From NCBI RefSeq assembly GCF_037893015.1, contig NC_133658.1, forward strand, positions 252,408,518 through 252,472,517: a stretch of DNA of 64,000 nucleotides. The letters are read 5' to 3'. Under the pieces are notes generated by a model. It was given only the letters and a program-made list of their open reading frames with translations, was not told the origin of the DNA and searched no databases. The position numbers and the translations under genes were made by a program. The stretch comes from Macrotis lagotis (Eukaryota; Chordata; Mammalia; Peramelemorphia; Peramelidae). Below, piece after piece: positions 33,926 to 44,998 of this stretch. Position 1 is the stretch's first letter. Every line of letters begins with the position of its first letter.

Positions 33926-34460
33926 AGCAATGCTAAAGAGCCCTTTGTTTTAGCAGTCCACAATGGAAATGCTATACATTGTTACTACTCTGTAGCATTT
34001 CCTCACCTCTTGCAGTTATTGTTGTCTTGAGTATACCAAATAAGAACTGTGTGCTTTATTTATGAAGTTAGTGAGGAGAGAGACCTATGATTTCCTTTTT
34101 TGAGAAATAAATTTTCAACCTTGTGGTCATCTCAGAATACATTACATAACAAATAACAGGTTATAGAATTATCCTATGTTATTAATTATGTACTACTACT
34201 TAGCATAGTTGATAAAATGAAAAATCGACATACTTCTTTCTAATAAGAACTTAGCTATTAGGTTATATCTTATTTTGAGGGGGTTTGAAGGGAGGGGTAG
34301 AGAAGAAAGATCTATTTATGAAACCATTGTTCAAAGGGTTGCAGATCAGGGAATATGCCCTACTAACAGTTATTCTGAAGTGGAGTGGCCTGTGGAGTGG
34401 CCCATGGAGTAGTCTCAATAGAGATGCTAGAGTAGTATAGCCACTTACCAATTAGCCTTT
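33107..34460. other. Intergenic stretch with MIR remains and a TA tract
   Basis: A MIR-like piece (about 33700-33830, +) precedes the TA-rich tract at 33834-33925. The rest is not assigned and has no coding features. Confidence 0.5.
33834..33925. repeat. (TA)n tract with internal symmetry
   Basis: About 90 bp of TATA runs broken by CAGATATTTT, a G and a C. The segments on either side of GTATATATATATATATATAC are mutually complementary and could form a cruciform. Confidence 0.95.
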
Positions 34461-34464
34461 TGCT

Positions 34465-34700
34465 TGGAGCACTTAGTAACTGGACCTGGAATCAGGAAGA
34501 CCAGACTTCAAGTCTGGCCCAAGACATTTATTAGTTGTGTACCCCACTCACAGCCTCAGTTTCCTCAACTGTAAAATTAGGGTAATGATAGCATCTATCT
34601 CCTAAAGTCATTTTAAGGATCAAATGAGATAATATTTGTAAAGTTCTTAACACAAAAGTTAGTTCTTGAAAAATAATAGGTGCTTAGGGAATGCTTGTTT
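34465..34700 (+). mobile_element. MIR/Ther1-type SINE
   Basis: GACCAGACTTCAAGTCTGGC, CTCAGTTTCCTCAACTGTAA and GATCAAATGAGATAATATTT run to TAATAGGTGCTTA in sense. Nearly full length. Confidence 0.8.
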
Positions 34701-35770
34701 CCTTTTCTTTGCAAACTTCACATCTAGAAGCCTAGATTAAATTCAGTTGAAATCTTAGGAAAGATAAGCAGTTGGGCAGTGATTGAAAAGCATGTTCTCT
34801 AGGAAACAGGATTTTCACTAATTGTCTGTAATTTGGTAGAGGATTCTTGACAGCAGAAAACCCTGTCTTTGGATTCCTTGTTTTCATTAGTGGCCCAGTG
34901 TCTTCCACAAAGAAGAGATTCAAGAAATACCTCTGCTTGAGTTACTGAATGAACCCCCTAGATTCTGTCACCAATAGCATTTATTTCCATTCCTTGGAAG
35001 GACTCTTCTTCCTACTGGGATCATATTCTCCTTGAGAAGTTTGCCTGTCTGTTTTCTTTGGAGTTGGGGAAGTTCAGGACCCAATCTGGTTCTTAAACTC
35101 ATAATCCATTGTGACACACACTGTCTTCTCATGGTCTGCTTGGTTTTGTTTGGCAAGGATGAGGCAATGAAAATAAAATGATGATATAGCAAGTCATTCT
35201 CTCCAGGAGTCTGTAGAAGTGGTATTCACCTCAATGGGAACTCAACCAGCCAAAACTTAAATGGTTCTTTTGTATTTCTTCTGCTAAAGTTTGCAAAGGA
35301 CATGGGGACATCACTAAGAAATGTGAAGGATATAGGACTATTTTTGACAGTGTCTCAAGCTTCCAATGGGAGGAAGAAAAGTACCATTCCATTAGCTGCA
35401 GGTGAGGGCAGGAACTAGGGAGCCATTCTATCAAATTTGCACATTGGTTTCCTGCCTTGGGGGAAGGAGAGGTCATTGATCCCTCACCTGAACTTCCCTA
35501 GTATCTGAAAGCACTCCAACCTGAGGTCAAAACACTATTAATACTGAAAAATCTTTCTAGCATTTTGTAGTAATAACAGTCTCCCCCTTGCTCATAGTTT
35601 CCCTATCCTAGTTATTCTGACCACAGGTCTTCATTCAAACTCATTCCTACCTACTGCACAAGTTTTCATTTCCATTGCCTTCAACCCTTCCATCTTTTGA
35701 CTCTCATTGAAACCTAACTTTCTCTTGATGACAGCCTCTCTGACCTTTCAACTATCCTTTGTTTTTGTGT
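34701..35770. other. Intergenic, no feature recognised
   Basis: No clear repeat or gene. Minus-strand frames at 34732-34923, 34968-35192 and 35231-35476 are short and lack domain or splice context. Confidence 0.4.
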
Positions 35771-35993
35771 TTGTCTTTCCTTCTTATAGAAGGTGTAGGA
35801 GACCATGACATTAGGGAGGTGATGCCATGACATGCAATTGAATTGGAGTCCAGAAGGGGTGCTGCGTGCAAAGTCACCAACCTCACTTTCTTCTCTAGAG
35901 TCATCTGGGTCCAGTGGTCAAGTATGGATCAGAATGACTGGAGATAGTCCCAGACACAGTGGGAGACCTTGGCCTTTTAAAAACTAGGTCTTG
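35771..35993 (+). mobile_element. Composite SINE-like repeat (family C), interrupted by HAL1
   Basis: The head TTGTCTTTCCTTCTTATAGA and GACCATGACATTAGGGAGGT lead to AAAGTCACCAACCTCACTTT, TCATCTGGGTCCAGTGGTCA, GAATGACTGGAGATAGTCCC and CCTTGGCCTTTTAAAAACTA. The HAL1-type element has landed at its 3' end. Confidence 0.75.
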
Positions 35994-36442
35994 GGGCAGA
36001 GCCAAGATGGCAGCATGAAAACAGCCTTTCCTAGGAGCTCTCCAAAAACCCTAAAATTATGTCTTTAACTAAATTTTTGAGAGACAGAACCCACAGAAAG
36101 ATCCAGTGAGGCAATTCTCCAGCCCAAGGTAGCCTGGAAAATTGTGGGAAAGCTCTGTTCCACAGGGGTGGAGGGGGGCAGCAGAGCAGCCAGGATTATT
36201 GCACCAGAGCAAAGGAGCTCCAGTCTTTCAGGCTGTTGTGTCTAGATACCTGGATCACGGGTAGTGCTGGCTCCTGGCAGCAGAAGCAATTTCTTGACCT
36301 GGTAACCCAGGGAACACCAAACACAACTTCGAAGATCAGTGGGGAAACCTCTACCAGAATGAGTGGGAGCCAGCACAGGCCCTCAGTGCAGCCACAGCCA
36401 TCAGCATAGCTGGGGCCCTCAGCACAGCACAGATCCCAGGAA

Positions 36443-36985
36443 ATGGAAGCAGGTGCACAGAGTCACCGGCAAGTTGCTCCCAGAATGCTCAGCCCACAAA
36501 AGGTAACGGGGTGGGGGGAGACTGTCCAGGTCTCTTCTCTGGCCCTGGGACAGGACTCTTGTGTTTTGTTGATATCCAGAGTCTGGTTGGAGTCTGGGGG
36601 GCCCCTATTGCCACCCACAGATCAGAGCACAAGCAGGAGAGCAGTAAGAGCCTCATATAAGACCTTGAACAAACTGAGGTCCTTGCAGGATTGTCCCAAT
36701 AATACTCAAAAGCTCAGGAAAACCCCAAACCAGGCACAGGCTGGGGAAATGAGTAAACAGGGGGGGAAAAAGGAATCTGACCATAGACAATTACTTTGGT
36801 CCCATAGAGGATCAAATCACACACTCAGAAGATGGAAAGTCCAAGTTTCTACATCTAAATTCTCCAAGAAATATAGAAATTGGTCTCAGGCTATTTCAGA
36901 GCTCAAAAAAGATTTTGAAAATCAAGTAAAGGAAGTAAAGGAAAAATTAGAAGGAGAAATGAGGGAGATACAGGGAAAAACATGA
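36443..36985 (+). pseudogene. HAL1 ORF1 remnant, N-terminal part and coiled coil
   Basis: The real ORF1 start is probably the ATG at 36750 (MSKQGGKKESDHRQLL). The open frame before it is 5' UTR read-through. The last 40 residues are charged with heptad-like spacing, matching the L1 ORF1p coiled coil. A stop at 36983 ends the open frame, and the downstream ORF1 sequence continues in other frames up to about 37820. Confidence 0.65.
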
Positions 36986-38314
36986 AAATTAGGTTAACAG
37001 CTTAGTCAAGGAGATCCAAAAAAAAATTCTGAAGAAAATAATATACTAAAAACTAGTTTAGGTCAAATGAAAAAAACAGCTCAAAAAGTTAATGAGGTGA
37101 AAAATACCTTAAAAAGCAGAATTGGCCAGATGGAAAAGGAGATAAAGCTCTCTGAAGAAAACAAATCCTTCAAATGTAGAATGGAGCTAAAGGAAGTTGA
37201 TGACTTTGTGAGGAATAATAAATAAAAGTAAAACTATCAAAAGAATGAAAGCTAGAAGGAAACATGAAATATCTCATTGGAAAAACAACGGATCTGAAAA
37301 AACAGATCCAGAAAAGATAATTTAAAAATTATTGGGCTACCTGTAAGTCATGATCAGGAAAGGAGCCTTGACTTCATTTTTAAAGAATTTCTACAGGAAA
37401 ATTGTCCTGATATCCTAGAAGAAGAGGGCAAAATCCACAAATTTCCTCCTGAAAGAGATCCAAAAAAAAAAAAAATAACCCCCAGGGAATATTATAGCCA
37501 AGTTCCAGAACTGCCAAGTCAAATAGAAAATACTACAAGCAGCCAGAAAAAAACAACTCAAATATTGTGGTGCTGCAGTTAGGATCATATAGGACTTAGC
37601 AAAATCCACATTAAGAGCTCATGGGGCTTGGAATATAATATTCCGGAAGGCAAGTGCTTGGAATTCAACCAAGAATCATCTACCCAGCAAAACTGAACAT
37701 CCTCTTCCAAGGAAAAAGATGGACTTTCAGTGAAATAGGAGAATTTCAAATGTTCCTGTTGAACCAACCAGAGCTGAACAGAAAGTTTGATCTTCAAGTA
37801 CAGGACTCAGGTGAAGCATAGAGAAGGTGGACAGGAAGGGTAAATTATGAGGGATTTAATGATGAACTGTGTGTATTCCTGCATGGGAAGATGATACTGA
37901 TAATACTCTTATGAACCTTTTCATTTATTAGAACAGTTAGAAGGAGCTTTTAGTTGAGACACATAAAAAAGTCAAATTTGAAGATATAATATATTGAAAA
38001 ATGGAGTCAATGGGTAAAAAGGAAATTTACTGGGAGAAAGGAAAGGTGAGGTAGAATAGACTAAGATATTTTATGTAAAACAGTCAAGAAATAGCTTTTG
38101 CAGTTGTATGAATGGTGGGGAAGGTGAGGGAGATTGAGAGTCTTCATTCTCATTGGAAATGGCTCAGAAAGGAAACAACATATACATAAGGGCATAGAAA
38201 TCTAGAAGAAAAAGAAGAGAAAGGGGAAGGGAGAAAGGGGACAGGGGAGGGGAGGGGGGAATGTAGGTGATAGAGGAGAGGGTAGAACATGGGCAAGGAT
38301 AGTCAGATATAATA

Positions 38315-38469
38315 TTTTCTTTTTTATTTTTTCCCAAGGTGCTGGGATTGGGTGATCTGTCCAGAACCATGGGCATGGGCGGGTGCTGGGCCTCTGAGGT
38401 GGGATGTAGGCTTGGGGCCTCTTGGCCCTAGGGTCGGTGCTCTGTCTGCTGTGCCTCTTGGCTGTCCCA
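38315..38469 (-). mobile_element. tRNA-type SINE carried inside the plus-strand HAL1
   Basis: In reverse orientation it reads GGACAGCCAAGAGGCACAGC, AGACAGAGCACCGACCCTAG, AGATCACCCAATCCCAGCAC and an A-rich tail. It sits at the same HAL1 position, and in the same relative orientation, as the SINE at 46716-46862. Confidence 0.8.
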
Positions 38470-38984
38470 CAGCACACTTTTGATGAGGGACGGAGTGAAA
38501 AGTGAGAGAAAATATAATAATTGGTAGTGGGGAGAAATGGATGGAGGGAATTACAATCAGCAACACTATGATAAAAAATACGATCTACCTCAGAGATAGA
38601 GTTGACTATATCAGAACACAGACTGAAGCACATTTTTTTCTCTTTCTTTCACTTTATTTTTCCTGAGGGTTTTTATTTTTGTGGGGGAAGGGGGGGATTA
38701 TGTTTATTCTTACAAGACTATTTTAGTAATGTATAAATAAAAAATATAAATTTTAAAAAATAAAAGCTAGGACTTGACTTGTGCCAAACGGGAGGGAAAG
38801 AGTAGGGGTCATGGTGCTGCTGCCTGTGGGAATTGAGGATGGTGTGCATGGCTGGATTGGCTTTGACAGAGGCCACTGTGCAACTTGGAAGCCTCAGGGC
38901 TTTCCTGGCTTTGCCCAGTAGTCAGGAGAAGGGCTGTGCTAAGTCACTGGCCTCATTCCTGGGGCTTTCGTTTTCTTCTCCTGA

Positions 38985-39735
38985 TGGACTACAATTGCTT
39001 ATGTCCATCCTCCTTTGGAGGTAGTGACACTGCCATTGACTGTTTTTGAGCCTGTGTACTGACAAGTTGACACAGTGATCTGCTGGTTTGGGGTGATCTT
39101 TACGGTCCTGGTGATGGTGCTGATGAGCTCCATTGTGGATTTTGCCTACTTGTGTGTCTTGCTCCTGATCCTCCATCCTTATTCAGTGTCTCTAGTTTGC
39201 TGGCACTTTATCTACAGTCACTGAAACCTCATCCTCATTGTTGTCCACTACTCTCAGTCCATCAACACATCTCCTGGATACACATCCCAGGTTAAGACTG
39301 ACTTTGCTGCTGTACTTATTTGCAAGACATACATTTCTTGCAAGCCAGCTCAAGCATACACCTGCAGAATCTAACAAGGATGAGCTGAAAATGGATCATC
39401 CCTGCTCTGGGCTGAACAACTGTGTGGGCCACTATAACCACCAGTGGTACTTTTCCTTCTGGGCTGTGTCTTCTATAGCTTTGACAACTGGGATATGTTC
39501 TGGGAAGCTTATGCTGCGCCTGAGATGCATCACCAGACCCCACCACCCACTTTCTCCTCCTGAGAAAGGATGACTCACAAAAACCTGGTTTATCTATGCT
39601 TCCTGTGCTGCTCTATGGCACTGACCTTAGGGGCTTTGACAGGATGGCACACTGTCTTCCTCAGCCACAGTGAGACCAGTTTGAGGCAAGTATTTAGCAA
39701 TCAATATGATGCAGAGAACCATGGGCACAGACAAT
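38985..39735 (+). pseudogene. ZDHHC16: ZDHHC16 processed pseudogene
   Basis: An intronless, broken copy of the palmitoyltransferase ZDHHC16. In order it shows FGGSDTAID, WFGVIFTVLVMVL, AYLCVLLLILHPYSV, NLILIVVHYSQSINTSPGY, the catalytic region MDHPCSGLNNCVGHYNHQWY (DHHC changed to DHPC, PW lost), HQTPPPTFS, RMTHKNLVYLCFLC and LTLGALTGWHTVFLS, ending near VFSNQYD. Several exons of the parent gene are joined without introns, so it came from mRNA. Multiple frameshifts and stops exclude function. It lacks the parent's first residues, and no poly-A tail or target duplication was found. The open frames on both strands over it are remnants. Confidence 0.88.
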
Positions 39736-39984
39736 GTTGAAATGAATTGGAAACAAATTTTATAAATATTCACACTCTATGACTCCGTTAAAACACTGAG
39801 AGTGAAGCCTGTGCCCCAAACTGTTAGAGACCCAGTGTGGGTCACAGCACTGGTATCCTGTATCATCTCCCTTCTCCTTTCTGTGAGAAAAGTGCTTCAA
39901 GGCACAAGTTGAGCCTGGGCTCAACCTGAGGCTCAACCAGGACTCTTCCTGAGGTCACTATCACTTTTCATACTCTGCTTACTA

Positions 39985-40955
39985 CAAAAATATAGGTATT
40001 TCATTTTGTAAATAAATAAAATAAAAGCTTTGTCTTTCCCAGAGTATAATTTGACTAAGGCAATGCCCATTAAGGTTAGGTAAAAGAGATGAGAAGAGGC
40101 CAGGAATGACAATTTCCAAAAAAAAAAAAAAAAATAGTTAACCTGGGTGAGGAAAGCTCTCAAGTTTCTGGCCAAAACAAAATCAATTGGTAATTATATT
40201 CATTCTGAACCAATTAGAGCCTAAACAATGCTCAAGATCCATTGTTGATCAATCAAGGTGAACCAGAGTGATTTGAGGCTTATAAACCTCAAGAAATGTT
40301 AGCAGGTCTTTGGACAGAGCACTCAGAAGGGGAAAGAAAAAGAAGGCAGGCAGGCAAGCAGGAAGGAAGGAAGGAGGGAGGGAGAGAAAGAGGAAGGAAG
40401 GAAGGAAGGAAGGAAGGAAGGAAGGAAGGAAGGAAGGAAGGAAGGTAGGTGGGGAATGCAGGCAAAGGAAATGACATGTTGGACTTAAAGCAATGACTGG
40501 TGTAGACCATCTTGACCTCTCCTTGGAGGACTGCCTCTCTGGCATGTCGGAGAGTATCTGGTGCTAGACCACTCCCCCAGCACCTCCCTTGTCCAATACA
40601 CTATGGAAATGCAATTAAGTAAGGGATGGGGGGAAGCTCTCTTCTTTCTTTCCTTTCCTTTGTAGGATGGCCACTTTCTCTCTCTATGCTAGAACCACAT
40701 GCTAGAACCATATGCTCAGGTCCTAGTTTGCAGGAGAATTAAGGCCTCTATTCTCTTAGAGCTGTTTTTCCTTTCACTCTTTCCCTCAGACATCTTGCCT
40801 AAAACTTTGTTATTCACCCTGTCCTTAAGCATTTGCAAGCAGCTTGCTGTCTTTTCAGTAAAAAGGCTTTAATCTGTGAATTTTGCAGGCTTGTAAAAAT
40901 AAATCCTGAGCTATTTCAATTCTAGGACTAGTCGTGAATTTTTCTCTTTCACAAA
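39985..40955 (+). mobile_element. Possible old solo LTR (fossil), boundaries approximate
   Basis: The segment has an LTR-like order: a CCAAT-like motif (GAACCAATTAGAG, about 40208), a TATA-like GGCTTATAAACC (about 40276), an AATAAA near 40899 and a T-rich end closing in TTTCTCTTTCACA. A GGAA tract has expanded inside. The first 270 bp resemble 60660-60890. No coding region is attached. It is old, decayed and only tentatively an LTR. Confidence 0.35.
40353..40446. repeat. (GGAA)n microsatellite
   Basis: GGCAGGCAGGCAAGCAGG grades into about 20 near-perfect GGAA units. Such arrays can bind ETS factors. The repetitive FLPSFLPSFLPS frames on the minus strand are artefacts. Confidence 0.97.
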
Positions 40956-41097
40956 AGTTCTCAATTTATTGGCAGCATGAACTTCTCCTGCAACTGAAGG
41001 AAGAAAGGAAAGCTGTATTTCCTAGCTGGTCAGCCATGGAGCGGTTCCTACTGCTCACTTAGGATCTTGAAGTCAGGGAGGGAATTGGAATTTTTTG

Positions 41098-41225
41098 AAG
41101 TAAGTGCAAAGTCACCAGCCTCACTTTCTGTTTGGACCATCTGGATTCAGTGGTCAAATTAGGATGACGGAAGATGGTTCTGGATGTAGTAGGAGACCTT
41201 GGCCTTTTTGAGCTAAAGTTTTGAA
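41098..41225 (+). mobile_element. Composite repeat family C, partial
   Basis: GTGCAAAGTCACCAGCCTCA, CCATCTGGATTCAGTGGTCA, GATGACGGAAGATGGTTCTG and GGAGACCTTGGCCTTTTTGA match the family C body and its 3' extension. The head is missing. Confidence 0.7.
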
Positions 41226-41589
41226 CAGAGAGACAAATGCCTTGTTATGCCTTCTCCAACTAAGTATCTGCCTCTCTATTAATCCCTTTCCATTGAAGCT
41301 GTGTATATATGTGTGGGAGTTTATCCAAAGTTTCCAGGGGGAATGTTTTGTACTTACTGTTCTCACAATGACATCTCAGTAAACTGCTTTGAAAAAGAAA
41401 AAAAAATTAGAAGAGAAAGTGATATGTGTGAGCAACAACAAGAAGGCAATTTTGGTTGGACCATAAAGACTAGTGAGGAATAGTAATAAAAGCAAGAAAT
41501 ATAGAACAGAGTTGGGTAATAAAGGATACTGACTGTCCAGTGACTTACGTCACTAGAACTTATCCTTCCTACATACACAAACAGCTGTC

Positions 41590-42335
41590 AAAGTTCATCA
41601 ATTCTGCCTTTACAACATCTCCCCTATCCAATGCCTTCTTGTTGTTCATATGGTCACCACATTAGTTTTGGATTATTATATTATATTATAATATAGGATT
41701 ATTGCAATACCTAATTTGTCTCCATGCTTCAAGCTTTTGCTCTCCCCAATCTATCTTCACACAGTTATCAGAGTGATTTTCCAAAAGTACAAGTCTATGA
41801 TCATTCTCTCAATGAACTAGTGACAACCTATTGCCTCTGCAACCAAACATATTCTTTTCTGTTGACATTTAAAGACCTTAACAGCCTGGATCTAAATTGT
41901 CTTTCCAGTATTATTTTTATACATTACTCCCCTTCATACACTCTTCAGTCCTACAAAATTGGTTTCTATTCATCCTCATACATAAACACCTTTTTCTCCC
42001 ATTTTCTAACTGTTGCATTGATTATAGCCATGCATGGAATTCATCCTGTCCATCATTTCTGCCTGTTAGAAACCCTTGCTCTGTTCAAAGTTGAAATCTG
42101 CCTCCTCCATGAAGTTTCTTGATAATGCCTTCCCTAGGTGGTATCGGCTTAAGAATGCCTTCACTTTGAAAATGTTCTCATATTTATTTAATATATTCTT
42201 ACATATGCACACAGAATTATATTACCCTGGAACATAAACTTCCTTTGTCTCTGTATCTATCCCCAAAGTTTAGCTTATCTGCCGATGTTTAGGAGCTTAA
42301 TTGATGCTCATTGATTGATAGATAGTTTCATGTGC
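41590..42335 (+). mobile_element. L2 LINE 3' end
   Basis: TATCAGAGTGATTTTCCAAA, ACATTTAAAGACCTTAACAG, CATTACTCCCCTTCATACAC and TGCCTTCCCTAGGTGGTATC run to a 3' end GCTTAATTGATGCTCATTGA followed by GATAGATAG, like the L2 terminal repeat. The 132-codon frame here is a remnant of L2, not a gene. Confidence 0.75.
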
Positions 42336-42664
42336 TCTATATTGGTCAAACCATAGTTAGAATATTTGATCTAGTTCTTTTAGAAGATTTTAGAAGATAT
42401 ATTAGTGAACTGGAAATCACTGATGAACTGGAAACCTACCAGGATGGAAAGAAATCTGAAAACCACTTCATATGAGAAATCATTAACCAAGAGCATTTAA
42501 CATTAAATTGTGAGCATTTTGAGAGCCTTTTTTGGGGGTCTATCTTTGTATCCTTAGCACTTAGCACAGAGCTTAACATATATAGTAAATGCTTTTTTAA
42601 AATGCATGTTGACTAATTGACGTAGCAATAATAAGATCAATCTTCAAATATTTAAAAGATTGTT

Positions 42665-42840
42665 AGGTGGAAGATGCATTAGATAGCTATGCCATAATAG
42701 GAAGATAATTTGATTTGATTTGGAAGATTATGGGGTTCAGGTACCAGCTCTGTCACTTATTAGTTGTGTGAGTTTGTAACTTAACCTCTCTTTCCTCATC
42801 TGTAAGATGGGAACATTACTCACACTGCCCACTTCATAGT
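42665..42840 (+). mobile_element. MIR-family SINE
   Basis: AGCTCTGTCACTTATTAGTT, CTCTTTCCTCATCTGTAAGA and TGGGAACATTACTCACACTG in sense order. Confidence 0.65.
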
Positions 42841-42841
42841 A

Positions 42842-43140
42842 TGTTTTAATGAGAGGCAATTAGGGCTAAGCGACTTGCCCAAGGTCACACAGCTAATAAA
42901 TGTCAAGAGTCTGAGGCCAGATTCGAATTCTGGTCCTACTGATTCCAAGATCAGTGCTCTATTTACTATGCCCCCTAGCTGCTCGCTCCAGTCATCCTGA
43001 TTCATATCTAGCCATTGTATTTAGATGGTTCTAGAGGAGAAAGTGAGACTGGTGACTTAGTGTAGCATCCCCTCACTCAAATCCAATTCATGTGCTTGCC
43101 TTCCTGATGTCATGGTTTTCTTTGAGAATGAAAGACAAAT
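42842..43140 (-). mobile_element. Composite repeat family C, long copy joined to a tRNA-SINE part
   Basis: On the minus strand: the head TTTGTCTTTCATTCTCAAAG, ACCATGACATCAGG, body AGTCACCAGTCTCACTTTCT and CCATCTAAATACAATGGCTA, then a tRNA-SINE-like part with GTGACCTTGGGCAAGTCGCT and GAGGCAATTAGGGC (on +). It is the most complete example of the two-part structure. Confidence 0.75.
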
Positions 43141-44998
43141 ATCATCACTAGTATGTTGAGATACTAAAATTACTCTGTAATCATAAACTGCCACATAAAT
43201 GTTGACTAATATTAGGTGTAAACCTTTAAATATAGGGTTTAAATAAAATGACAGAAAATATTGGTTAGACATGAAGTTTAATTCTCTAGGATTTACTGTA
43301 AACCTATAGCTAGAAGTCATTTATATAAGAGACCAGGATAAATAAATGAGAGCAAGGATAAACAAAACGTCAAATCTCCCTAGAGGTCATTCTATTAGAT
43401 TGTACAAAATCTCAAAGAGACAATGCTGTCTTTTCTAAGGGGGGATGAATTCCTTCATGGATTAAAGTATAAGGAGGACAGGATGATATTCCTTTCTAAG
43501 TTTAAAAGAGGACACATTCCATTCCTCACAATAGCTAAGAAAATAACCTTTGACCAGGAATATAGTTTTGAAAAAATTATACTTTGACATTGGTCTGTTC
43601 TTTGTGATTCCACTGGGAAGACCAATGAAGGTAAATTTCAGGTAGGGAGATTTTAACTTCATTATAAAGGAAAAACACTTCCCTATAGTTTAGAGTCTTC
43701 CAAAAATAGTCCAGAAGTTGGGAGCTAGGCTGTTGTTCAAATTAAATTCTTTGAGGTGAGAGACATTATTACTTCTTTATATCCCCAAGTCCTGGCAAAA
43801 AATTAGGAACTCAATTCAGTGAATGTATGAATGCATTTAGTGTAATCAGACAGTTGGCTAACTAGTCATGAAGTCAGAAGAATTGCTCAGGGGAGGGGCT
43901 TGCAAGGATCAAGCGGGGGTTCTTTTTATGAGTGAAGAAATCATAAGGATCTATGACTCAGAAAGAAAAGGTTAAATTTTAATTCACAGATTACTGCAAA
44001 AAATTACAAGTTAATTCACAGAATTCTGTAGGGAGATAATAAAGTAAAGAAAGTGAATTAAGAAGATAGTAAAGTGAGAGAAAGAATAAAGGTAACTGAA
44101 AGCCTCTGATTCCCCCAAGGGGGATTAGCAGCAGCAGCTGCCTCAGCAATATAAGCCACCTTGAGAACATGACTAATAAGGAAAGGTATAGGAACATGAG
44201 AAGTTACTTGAGGGAGCATGCTTCCCAAGAGTGGTCTAGCTTCACTAGAAGACAGTTAATTCAACTGAATAGAGGATGAGCTTTTAAGGAGGAGATAGGG
44301 AAATTAGGTGGGGATTGGTAGTTTAAAGAACAGAGATAAGGTAATAAGAGATATGGTGATATGGTTATTAGTTCAAAGACTTAAGACTAGGGCATGGACA
44401 ATTGTTTTATTGATAGGGTTTCAGGGAGGGGCAAGGTACTTTGGGTTAGGAGTAGAGGAAGATACAAGTTCTTTACAGAAAAAACAGATTAATTATTAAA
44501 CATATTTCTCTGATCAATATTTCCTCTATTTCATTTAAGAACAACCAAACTTTTAGGTTTGGAATCAGATTTATAAGGAAAATGAAATAGAGTTTATGGC
44601 CAAATAACCAAAGTAAGTAATGCTTAATATGTGACAACACTAAAAACAATTCAAATCAATCTGAGAAATTAACTGTGTTAAAACATTAAGATGATGGAGA
44701 TAGAAAGTATAAACAGTCATAGAATCATAGTCATGGAGTTAGAAAGGACTTTAGAATTTACCTTTAAAACTATTTTACACCTAGGACCCACTTTGCTAAC
44801 TTTTTCTTCATTCTTCCTCCAAAGAGGAAATAATATTTTCTCCTTAGATTCATATGTAACTCAGGAGTTTCTGGAATTTGTAGGTAGAATCCTAAATATC
44901 TTTATGGCTACTTTCAGACCCCAGCTTTATCAGCCCAACTGAGGAAACAGGGTGAGACCTCTGCATTTCCAACCATGTGTTATAGGAGATTGAACTAG
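43141..44998. other. Intergenic, no feature assigned
   Basis: AT-rich sequence with no recognised gene. The purine-rich region 43840-44500 could be a decayed repeat, but I found no landmark. A short MIR-like piece lies near 44705-44790. Confidence 0.4.

Larger units (their letters stand above)
35994..38763 (+). mobile_element. HAL1-type half-L1 element (5' UTR, decayed ORF1, no ORF2, 3' UTR)
   Basis: The 5' end has the L1-like GAGCCAAGATGGCAGC. ORF1 remains from about 36750: MSKQGGKKESDHRQ..., a coiled-coil-like stretch (AISELKKDFENQVKEVKEKL) and, further on in shifted frames, the C-terminal block with NHLPSKTEHPLPRK-type sequence. From there it passes straight to a 3' UTR with no reverse transcriptase, the hallmark of half-L1 (HAL1) elements. 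Length is about 2.77 kb. Imperfect direct repeats flank it (AAACTAGGTCTTG at 35981-35993, AAGCTAGGACTTG at 38764-38776). It contains several stops and frameshifts and is dead. A SINE is embedded at 38315-38469. Confidence 0.8.

Noticed and set aside
36443-36749. Possible host gene upstream of MSKQGG
   Set aside because: It is the 5' UTR of the HAL1-type element read in frame with ORF1; the same layout recurs in the inverted copy.
40353-40446. Tandem units considered as a CRISPR array
   Set aside because: A 4-bp unit without spacers in a mammalian intergenic region.
40249-40545. Minus-strand frames with FLPSFLPS repeats
   Set aside because: Direct translation of the GGAA microsatellite.
41724-42122. 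132-codon plus-strand frame
   Set aside because: It lies entirely within an L2 3' end whose landmark order is clear.
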